Assembly (NCBI GenBank): GCA_964640935.1
Contig: CAZXIY010000037.1
Span: 1 to 12,139, forward strand
Direction of reading: 5' to 3'
Source: CAZXIY01 sp964640935
GTDB lineage: Archaea > Thermoplasmatota > Thermoplasmata > Methanomassiliicoccales > Methanomethylophilaceae
DNA length: 12,139 bases
The notes under the pieces are model-generated. The model saw only the letters and a program-made list of their open reading frames with translations, did no database searches and was not told the DNA's origin. The number at the start of each line of letters is the position of its first letter. Positions within the stretch are counted from its first letter, which is position 1. The position numbers and the translations under genes were made by a program. This document shows positions 6,910-12,139 of the stretch, piece after piece.

Positions 6910-7947
6910 ATGCACATACTCGGAAAGAACCCGACCGACAACAGCATCTCCATCCGCTTGGAGACCGACGACGATACATGGCACCTGTACAACGTTCTCG
7001 AGATAGGCGACCTGGTCACGGCGTCCACTACACGCAGAGAGGAGAAATCCGCCGATAAGATAAGAGCGGAGAGGGCGGAGAAGAAGAGGATGACACTGGG
7101 CATACGTGTGGAGAAGATAGAATTCTCCGACAGCGACCTCAGACTGAAGATCCTCGGGACCATAGAGACCGGTCCGCAGGACATCGGGCAGCATCATACT
7201 CTCATGATAGAGATCGGCGACAATCTCACGATCTCGAAGAAGAGGTGGAAGGAGACGCAGATCGAGAGACTGCAGCGTGCCGTTGAGGACACCAGGAAGC
7301 CGAGGATCATGTTCGTCTCACTGGATCAGGACGAGGCGACCATAGCCGTTCTCAGACAATTCGGACTGAAGGAGATCGTGACGATACGTTCACAGCGGTC
7401 CGGCAAGATGTATCAGGAAAAAGAGAACGGTTCAGACTACCACGAGGAGATAATTGCAAAGCTCGTACCGCTCGTGACGCCCGACACCCCGCTCGTGATA
7501 CTGGGGCCCGGATTCGAGAAGGAGCATCTTGTCGATGACGGGAAGCAGAGGAACCCCGCCCTATTCTCGAACTCGCACATCTATCATACTGGCCAATCGG
7601 GCATGCAGGGAGTGAACGAGCTCATGAAGAAGGGACTCGGATCATCTCTTCTCCGCGAATCCAGAGTGGGCATCGAGATGGAGGCTGTGGAGCGTCTCAT
7701 GGAGGAGATCGGAAAGGACGGATTGGCCACCTACGGGACGGAAGAGGTCAGCAACGCCGCCGCATCCGGTGCTGTCGAGACGCTTTTGATCCTTGATTCC
7801 AAACTCAGGGACGGCGACTATGACAGGATGGTCAAGGACACCGAATCCCAGAAGGGCAATGTCATCGTAGTGTCCAGCGAGCATGACGCGGGCAGAGAAT
7901 TGGGGGCCCTGGGCGGCTTTGCCGCGCTGCTGCGTTACAAGATATGA
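6910..7947 (+). CDS. pelA: mRNA surveillance protein pelota (aPelota/Dom34)
   Basis: Archaeal pelota, an eRF1 paralogue, enters the empty A site of stalled ribosomes together with an elongation-factor GTPase and, with ABCE1, splits them. The 345-residue length is normal. Residues 1-130 are the Sm-like N-terminal domain, with WHLYNVLEIGDLVTA near 24-38 and a basic RREEKSADKIRAERAEKKR stretch. The central domain (about 132-255) contains the P-G-F motif (200-202) in ILGPGFEKEHL, known in Dom34 for ABCE1-dependent splitting, and no catalytic GGQ motif as in eRF1. The C-terminal domain contains YGTEEV and ends SSEHDAGRELGALGGFAALL. The start fits the family N-terminus. There is no Shine-Dalgarno, so the transcript is probably leaderless or has a short leader folded as the 6888-6905 hairpin. 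I could not find a convincing TATA box at the expected distance. Confidence 0.96.
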   Translation: MHILGKNPTDNSISIRLETDDDTWHLYNVLEIGDLVTASTTRREEKSADKIRAERAEKKRMTLGIRVEKIEFSDSDLRLKILGTIETGPQDIGQHHTLMIEIGDNLTISKKRWKETQIERLQRAVEDTRKPRIMFVSLDQDEATIAVLRQFGLKEIVTIRSQRSGKMYQEKENGSDYHEEIIAKLVPLVTPDTPLVILGPGFEKEHLVDDGKQRNPALFSNSHIYHTGQSGMQGVNELMKKGLGSSLLRESRVGIEMEAVERLMEEIGKDGLATYGTEEVSNAAASGAVETLLILDSKLRDGDYDRMVKDTESQKGNVIVVSSEHDAGRELGALGGFAALLRYKI

Positions 7948-8018
7948 TGCTGAGCAAATCTGTATTGGACAATTTGTATGTGACCAGACCATCAGTCGTT
8001 CGACATTCAAGCTTCGAG

Positions 8019-8063
8019 GGAACGTTTTATTAACTGCTTTATTAATCGCGTTCCGTCAGAACG
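8019..8063 (+). promoter_or_regulatory. Promoter of the homocitrate synthase gene: tandem TATA boxes within inverted repeats
   Basis: TTTATTAA occurs twice, at 8026-8033 and 8038-8045, 12 bp apart. The pair is bracketed by GGAACG (8019-8024) and CGTTCC (8049-8054), and a further GAACG (8059-8063) makes a second repeat CGTTC-N5-GAACG over the expected start of transcription (about 8056 or 8068). The 33-45 nt leader that follows carries a Shine-Dalgarno GAGGAG at 8090-8095, 5 nt before the ATG. The remaining sequence between pelota and this promoter (7948-8018) holds only the GGACAATTT motif. Confidence 0.55.
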
Positions 8064-8100
8064 TCCCACGGACGGACTGATCACTTAATGAGGAGTTGAA

Positions 8101-9282
8101 ATGAAAAGTAAGGAAGAGGTCATGAAGATACTCGACCGCGATGTGGATATCTGCGACACCACCCTGAGGGATGGAGAGCAGACGGCGGGAATAGTATTCG
8201 CAAATATCGAGAAGTACAGGATCGCTCAGATGCTGGACGATGCCGGGGTACCTCAGATCGAATGCGGAATACCGGCCATGGGAGGCGACGAAAAGGTCGC
8301 TGTCAAGCATATCGCGCGCATGGGTCTGAATGCCTCCATCCTTGCTTGGAACAGGGCCACGGTCGCAGATGTGACCACAAGCCTGGACTGCGATGTCGAT
8401 TCCGTCGCACTGTCCATGTCGGCATCCGACATACACATAGAGCATAAGCTCAGAAAATCACGCGAATGGGTCCTTCAGCAGGTCTCAGAATCCGTGCAGC
8501 TGGCAGCCGATCACGGACTGTACATATCCTGCAACGCCGAGGACGCCTCGCGTGCGGATCTCATGTTCCTCATCGAGTTCGCCAGGACCGCCAAAGAAGC
8601 GGGTGCGAACCGTCTCAGATACTGCGACACGATCGGCAGAGAGGATCCGTTCACGGTCTTCGAGAGAATAAGCACTATCGTCAAAGTGGTCGGGATCGAC
8701 GTCGAGATGCACACGCATAACGACTTCGGCATGGCTAACGCCAACACCGTTGCCGGAATAAAGGCCGGAGCTAAATTCGCGAGCACAACTGTCATGGGCA
8801 TCGGCGAGAGATCCGGTAATGCGGCATTGGAAGAGGTCGTCATGACATGCCACCACCTGCTGAACAAGCAGACAGGCGTGGACCCGCACAAACTCAGGCC
8901 GCTTGCTCAGTTCGTATCTACGGCGGCAAACCGCCCGATTTACGTCTCCAAACCGTTCCTCGGGGACAACTGCTTCGCACATGAGGCCGGAATTCACGCG
9001 GACGGTATCATAAAGGACGCTCACAATTACGAGCCTTACGATCCGGAAGAGGTAGGCCTTACCAGAAGCATCGTCATCGGAAAGCACTCCGGCACGAAGA
9101 CGCTGATCACTGACCTTGCAAAGAGGAACATCGAACTTCCGCGCGAAGACGCAGAGAAGCTCCTCGTCATGGTCAGGAAGGCTTCCGTGTTCCTGCACCG
9201 TCACCTGACGTCGGATGAGCTGTACTTCCTCTATCAGGACATGGTAAACGGTAAGGACACTTTCGACGATAACGTCCAATGA
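8101..9282 (+). CDS. Homocitrate synthase, NifV/AksA type
   Basis: This is a DRE-TIM metallolyase that condenses acetyl-CoA with a 2-oxoacid. The 393-residue length fits NifV or AksA, without the regulatory C-terminal domain of LeuA. Catalytic marks are CDTTLRDGEQTAG (18-30, with R23 and metal-binding D24), metal ligands H204 and H206 in MHTHNDFG, GERSGNAALEE (236-246), and HEAGIHADG (294-302). SDIHIEHKLRKSREWVL (109-125) and NAEDASRADLMFLIE (145-159) closely resemble NifV homocitrate synthases. Homocitrate could serve coenzyme B synthesis (AksA role), FeMo cofactor (NifV role) or lysine synthesis, and the sequence alone does not decide. The next gene belongs to a FeMo-cofactor protein family, but it has its own promoter and there is a terminator between. 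The start is fixed by GAGGAG at 8090-8095. Confidence 0.9.
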   Translation: MKSKEEVMKILDRDVDICDTTLRDGEQTAGIVFANIEKYRIAQMLDDAGVPQIECGIPAMGGDEKVAVKHIARMGLNASILAWNRATVADVTTSLDCDVDSVALSMSASDIHIEHKLRKSREWVLQQVSESVQLAADHGLYISCNAEDASRADLMFLIEFARTAKEAGANRLRYCDTIGREDPFTVFERISTIVKVVGIDVEMHTHNDFGMANANTVAGIKAGAKFASTTVMGIGERSGNAALEEVVMTCHHLLNKQTGVDPHKLRPLAQFVSTAANRPIYVSKPFLGDNCFAHEAGIHADGIIKDAHNYEPYDPEEVGLTRSIVIGKHSGTKTLITDLAKRNIELPREDAEKLLVMVRKASVFLHRHLTSDELYFLYQDMVNGKDTFDDNVQ

Positions 9283-9284
9283 AG

Positions 9285-9325
9285 GTGTTGCCCGCCGCAA
9301 GGCGGGCACATCCAACACTTTAATT
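9285..9325 (+). terminator. Hairpin terminator after the homocitrate synthase gene
   Basis: Just 7 nt after the stop, GCCCGCC (9290-9296) pairs with GGCGGGC (9301-9307) around a GCAA tetraloop of the stable GNRA class. An outer stem GTGTT (9285-9289) with AACAC (9314-9318) can close it with a bulge. TTTAATTTG follows at 9319-9327. The arrangement looks like a factor-independent terminator or a 3'-end stabilising hairpin. Confidence 0.7.
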
Positions 9326-9337
9326 TGATTCTGGTAT

Positions 9338-9371
9338 CGGACTTAAGTCCGTTAAGACTATTTATGTTAAC
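9338..9371 (+). promoter_or_regulatory. Promoter of the NifX-like gene with a 14-bp perfect palindrome
   Basis: CGGACTTAAGTCCG (9338-9351) is a perfect palindrome ending 7 bp before the TATA-like TATTTATG (9359-9366). The TATA box is itself bracketed by GTTAA (9351-9355) and TTAAC (9367-9371). Transcription would start near 9389, about 10 nt before the ATG at 9399. A weak GAAGG (9387-9391) precedes the start. The palindrome sits where the BRE and TFB bind, so a repressor there could block the promoter. Confidence 0.5.
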
Positions 9372-9398
9372 GTTGTTGACCGGCCTGAAGGCAATAAA

Positions 9399-9767
9399 AT
9401 GAAGGTCGCAGTAACATACGAGAACGGCGAGATATTCCAACATTTCGGAAGGACCGAACAGTTCAAGATCTATGGCATCGAAGACAAGAAGATCGTCTCG
9501 ACCGAGATAATAGGCAACAACGGCCAGGGTCACGGGGCTCTTGTCGGATATCTTAAACAGCAGGGCGTTTCCGCATTGATATGCGGCGGCATAGGCGGCG
9601 GAGCAAGACAGATGCTTGCCGACCAGGGTATTTCCGTCTATCCCGGTGCTTCCGGCGACGCAGATGCCAATATCAAATCATTCGTTTGCGGAGAACTCTC
9701 ATACGATCCCGAGACGACCTGTCATCATCACGAAGAGTCGCACAGCTGCACCTGCGGCAAACACTGA
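9399..9767 (+). CDS. Dinitrogenase iron-molybdenum cofactor family protein (NifX/NafY-like domain)
   Basis: This 122-residue protein is one compact domain of the NifX/NafY/NifB-C-terminal family. It shows MKVAVTYENGEIFQHFGRTEQF at the N-terminus (with H15), GQGHGALVGYL (42-52, H45), ALICGGIGGGARQMLADQGI (59-78), and YPGASGDADANIKSF near 81-95. A tail rich in Cys and His follows (C108, H109-H111, H115, C117, C119, H122), which suggests metal binding. Stand-alone members are widespread in anaerobes without nitrogenase and their function is mostly unknown, so the family name should not be read as proof of nitrogen fixation. It has its own promoter and is probably a single-gene unit. The preceding NifV-like gene makes a cofactor link worth considering but does not show one. 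Confidence 0.88.
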   Translation: MKVAVTYENGEIFQHFGRTEQFKIYGIEDKKIVSTEIIGNNGQGHGALVGYLKQQGVSALICGGIGGGARQMLADQGISVYPGASGDADANIKSFVCGELSYDPETTCHHHEESHSCTCGKH

Positions 9768-9856
9768 TGCAATCGTGTTATTACCGATGACAGTGATTAC
9801 CCCCCGTGTCCGCCGTGGGTCTAAAGGCACATGTGCGGACCTTGGGGTTTGATTCG

Positions 9857-10273
9857 ATGAAGGTTGGTTCGTGGTTCGAGTACAAGGTCACCGAAGAGAG
9901 ATCGGACGTTCCGGGAAAGAAGACGCATACGGAGCATTACGCAGTCGCGTCCATTAACGGTGACGATATCGTCTTTGACAAGTGCATTGACGGAAAGAAG
10001 ACCGAAGAGCAGGTCGAAGGCAGAACTTCATTCGGTAACGGCCTGGTCAGGAACGATGACCTTAAGAAATACGCCACGGAGACCATAGACACGGCATTCG
10101 GAAAGAAGACCGTGGATGTCAGCGATTCGATGCATAACGGCGTAGGACGCTGCGGCGGCTCTACCGTGACATACGTCGGCAGCGACGGTGTGATGTACAG
10201 GAGCATAGAGAAGCAGCTGTGGTCGATGGGCGTCAGATATACGCTCACAAGGGATCTCGTCGATCTCGGCTGA
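9857..10273 (+). CDS. Uncharacterised small soluble protein
   Basis: I do not recognise this protein. From the ATG at 9857 it has 138 residues, opening MKVGSWFEYKVTEERSDVPG. It is highly charged, with no signal peptide or membrane segment, so it is probably cytoplasmic. The pattern looks beta-rich: alternating hydrophobic strands such as EHYAVASINGDDIVFD and STVTYVGSDGVMYRSI, and one GRCGGS turn near 95-100. It contains two cysteines. The frame stays open upstream to a GTG at 9806, but the extra residues look unlike the rest and GSWFEYKVT makes a natural first strand. No convincing Shine-Dalgarno or TATA box is visible. Upstream (9768-9856) there is only a palindrome GCACATGTGC at 9828-9837. 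It converges on the ABC-F gene with a 12-nt gap. Reality as a gene is supported by codon use and length, not by homology. Confidence 0.72.
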   Translation: MKVGSWFEYKVTEERSDVPGKKTHTEHYAVASINGDDIVFDKCIDGKKTEEQVEGRTSFGNGLVRNDDLKKYATETIDTAFGKKTVDVSDSMHNGVGRCGGSTVTYVGSDGVMYRSIEKQLWSMGVRYTLTRDLVDLG

Positions 10274-10285
10274 GAACGAAGGGGG

Positions 10286-12094
10286 TCAGCTCTCTTCTTT
10301 CTTGGGATCCTTGGCGACGTCGACCTTCTTTCTCTGACGTCCGCCGGTCTTCCTCAATTTATCCTGACTTATAGCCCATTCGTAGCTCTTCATCTCGGGT
10401 GGGGATATCAGGACCTTGTCCCCCTTGGAGAATTTACGTCCGGTCGTCCAATTAGTGAATGAGGACAGCACCCGATATTCATCGGCATCCAACACGATCT
10501 CTTTCGTGTTAGGGCGGCCCTTCATCTCGGAATATGTCCCCGCGAACATCCTTATCCCCTGATTCTTGACCTCGATGACTTTCGTGCAAACAGTGTCCAG
10601 GAAATACCTGTCGTGTGTGACGGCCAATATCGTTCCGTCGTATTCGTTGAGAGCTTCTTCGACGGCATGACGGGCGGGTATGTCCAGATAGTTCGTCGGT
10701 TCATCCAGTATCAGAAGGTTCGTCTCCTGCAGGAGCAGAAGGGTCAGAGCGACCCTCACTCTCTCTCCTCCGGAGAGCGTCTTCATAGGCCTGTCGACCT
10801 GATCCCCGACAAGAAGCATCCTGGCAAGGAGATTCCTTGCATCTGCGCGTTTGTCCTTGCCGATGACCTGCAGGATCTGCTCTTCGGCCGTAAGCCTCAG
10901 ATCCAGACATTCGTGGTGCTGCGCGAAATATCCGATCTTGGCACCCGGGGCGACCCAAAGATCGCCGGTCGAAGGTATCTCGCCCATGAGTGCCTTTATC
11001 AGCGTACTCTTGCCTTCGCCGTTGGCACCGAAAATACCTATCTTGTCACCCTTGTGGATGTCCAGATCTATGTTGGAAAGTATCGTCTTGTCGCCTAATT
11101 TCACGGAAAGCCCTTTTGCTGTGATCATGTTCTTCCCGGACTTGTGGGCAGCCTGTATCTTGACGGATATCTCACGAGTCTCCTCGGGTGCCTCTTTGAC
11201 ATCCATCTTCTCTATCATCTTCTGACGCGTCTTGTGGACCGCCATGAACCATTGATCGCGATGGAGCTCCTCGACTATGGCCTCCTGGTGCCTCTTCTGG
11301 GCGGCGTACTTGCGGTACTCCTTCTCCATACGTTCCATCTCGATCTGCTTCTTCATGATGAATGCGGAGTAGTTCCCCTTGTATTCCCTGGTCTTGCCGT
11401 TGGAGATCTCGGAGACGCGCGTCACTACTTTGTCAAGGAAATACCTGTCGTGGCTGATAACGACCAGCGAGCAATGCGAATCCAAAATGAAATCTTCCAG
11501 TTTCTCGACGGTCTCGATATCGAGATGGCTTGTCGGCTCGTCCAGGAATATGAGGTCGCAGCCCTCTGCCTGAACGAATATGCGCGACAGCATGACCTTC
11601 GTCCTCTCGCCGCCGCTCAGGGATTTCATGGACCTATCCATGATATCTTCGGAAAGACCGACCATCTTCAGCGATTTGGCCTGATTCACCTCGTCCTCAG
11701 CATCGGATTTGGATAATTCCTTCTCCAATTCGGCGTATTCGGTGGTCAGGGAATTCCAATCGATATCACCGCCCTCGGCCATCATGGCATCTATCTCTGA
11801 CATCCTTCTGTGGATGTGCTCAATATGACCGTACGGGCGTCCTAGGACCTCGCGGACAGTGGTGTCCGAGGATTCGGCGAATTGCGAAAGATAGCCTATG
11901 CGTTCGGTGTTCCTGATGATCTCGCCGGTGTCGCATTTCTCGTCGCCGAGAAGTATCTTCATGAAAGTGCTCTTTCCGGCCCCGTTTATGCCTATCAGCC
12001 CTATGGCATCTCCTTCGTTGATCTGCAGATCCGCCTTGGTCAGGACCTTGAGAGGCCCGAACGACTTGGTTACCGACTCGGCTCTGATAAGCAT
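10286..12094 (-). CDS. ABC-F family ATPase (two ATP-binding domains, no membrane domain)
   Basis: ABC-F proteins act on ribosomes or other cytoplasmic targets, and many modulate translation or protect it from antibiotics. From the 12094 ATG it is 602 residues. The first ABC domain has Walker A GINGAGKST (35-43), LSGGE (159-163) and Walker B LIFLDEP (181-187). The second has GANGEGKST (356-364), LSGGE (440-444) and LLILDEPTNYLD (460-471). Between them (about 232-312) is the charged helical linker typical of the family, with EMERMEKEYRKYAAQKRHQE and a W-F-M segment. After the second domain is a basic C-terminal extension with WTTGRKFSKGDKVLISPPEM and a lysine-rich end. There are no transmembrane helices. 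An ATG at 12106 is also possible. I prefer 12094 because it gives the family N-terminus MLIRAESVTKSFG and sits about 26 nt from a weak AGATAACC element. The target is unknown. Confidence 0.93.
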   Translation of the reverse strand: MLIRAESVTKSFGPLKVLTKADLQINEGDAIGLIGINGAGKSTFMKILLGDEKCDTGEIIRNTERIGYLSQFAESSDTTVREVLGRPYGHIEHIHRRMSEIDAMMAEGGDIDWNSLTTEYAELEKELSKSDAEDEVNQAKSLKMVGLSEDIMDRSMKSLSGGERTKVMLSRIFVQAEGCDLIFLDEPTSHLDIETVEKLEDFILDSHCSLVVISHDRYFLDKVVTRVSEISNGKTREYKGNYSAFIMKKQIEMERMEKEYRKYAAQKRHQEAIVEELHRDQWFMAVHKTRQKMIEKMDVKEAPEETREISVKIQAAHKSGKNMITAKGLSVKLGDKTILSNIDLDIHKGDKIGIFGANGEGKSTLIKALMGEIPSTGDLWVAPGAKIGYFAQHHECLDLRLTAEEQILQVIGKDKRADARNLLARMLLVGDQVDRPMKTLSGGERVRVALTLLLLQETNLLILDEPTNYLDIPARHAVEEALNEYDGTILAVTHDRYFLDTVCTKVIEVKNQGIRMFAGTYSEMKGRPNTKEIVLDADEYRVLSSFTNWTTGRKFSKGDKVLISPPEMKSYEWAISQDKLRKTGGRQRKKVDVAKDPKKEES

Positions 12095-12139
12095 GAGCGA
12101 CAGCATTCAATCATAGGTTATCTGTCTTTTGCAGACCCT

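Noticed and set aside
6648..7184. 178-codon minus-strand frame covering the pelota 5' end and the intergenic region
   Set aside because: It overlaps the strongly supported pelota and the carA promoter, and the product shows no recognisable motif.
7991..8081. ATCAGTC (7991-7997) and GACTGAT (8075-8081) as a long-range stem
   Set aside because: The left arm lies upstream of the TATA boxes, so both arms would not be on the same transcript. A 7-bp match over 90 bp can arise by chance.
9828..9837. Palindrome GCACATGTGC upstream of the uncharacterised gene as an operator
   Set aside because: A 10-bp palindrome alone is weak, no TATA box is nearby and there are no supporting copies.
9806..9856. 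GTG start at 9806 for the uncharacterised protein
   Set aside because: There is no ribosome binding site, and the extra 17 residues do not resemble the rest. The ATG at 9857 gives a compact domain start.

Overview
The window is 12.1 kb of archaeal chromosome with roughly balanced to slightly GC-rich coding sequence. The archaeal assignment rests on a full-length pelota (aPelota/Dom34), AT-rich TATA-type promoter elements about 25-30 nt ahead of probable transcription starts, several apparently leaderless genes, and an archaeal-type ABC-F protein. The CobN/ChlI/ChlD set and the overall protein flavour suggest a Thermoplasmatota methanogen (Methanomassiliicoccales-like). That placement is inference and was not checked by any search.

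Layout. Positions 1-2229 (minus strand) hold a metal-chelatase operon read chlI -> chlD -> cobN; cobN runs off the left edge. Positions 2349-6637 (minus) hold carB and carA, the two subunits of carbamoyl-phosphate synthase, separated from chlI by 119 bp with a hairpin and a possible promoter. A 272-bp divergent intergenic region (6638-6909) separates carA from pelota (plus). Downstream on plus come a NifV/AksA-type homocitrate synthase, a small FeMo-cofactor-family (NifX/NafY-like) protein and an unrecognised small soluble protein. The last converges, with a 12-nt gap, on a two-domain ABC-F ATPase (minus) that fills the right end.

The outstanding signal is at the chlI/chlD junction (1055-1099). 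The two frames are joined by a textbook -1 ribosomal frameshift arrangement on the minus strand. It consists of an in-frame X XXY YYZ heptamer (C CCT TTC), a 6-nt spacer that contains the chlI stop codon, and an 11-bp stem-loop. Slippage would give a 651-residue ChlI-ChlD fusion with the usual AAA+ / linker / VWA architecture, while normal termination gives the 380-residue AAA+ subunit. One locus would thus supply both the small and medium subunits of a CobN-type cobaltochelatase. Programmed frameshifting in chlD genes of cobN-bearing prokaryotes, archaea included, has been reported before, so this is probably a clean instance of a known but rarely annotated mechanism.

Other points: several promoter regions carry striking symmetry, including duplicated TATA boxes inside an inverted repeat ahead of the homocitrate synthase and a 14-bp perfect palindrome ahead of the NifX-like gene. 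There are no tRNA or rRNA genes, no insertion sequences and no CRISPR array that I can recognise.
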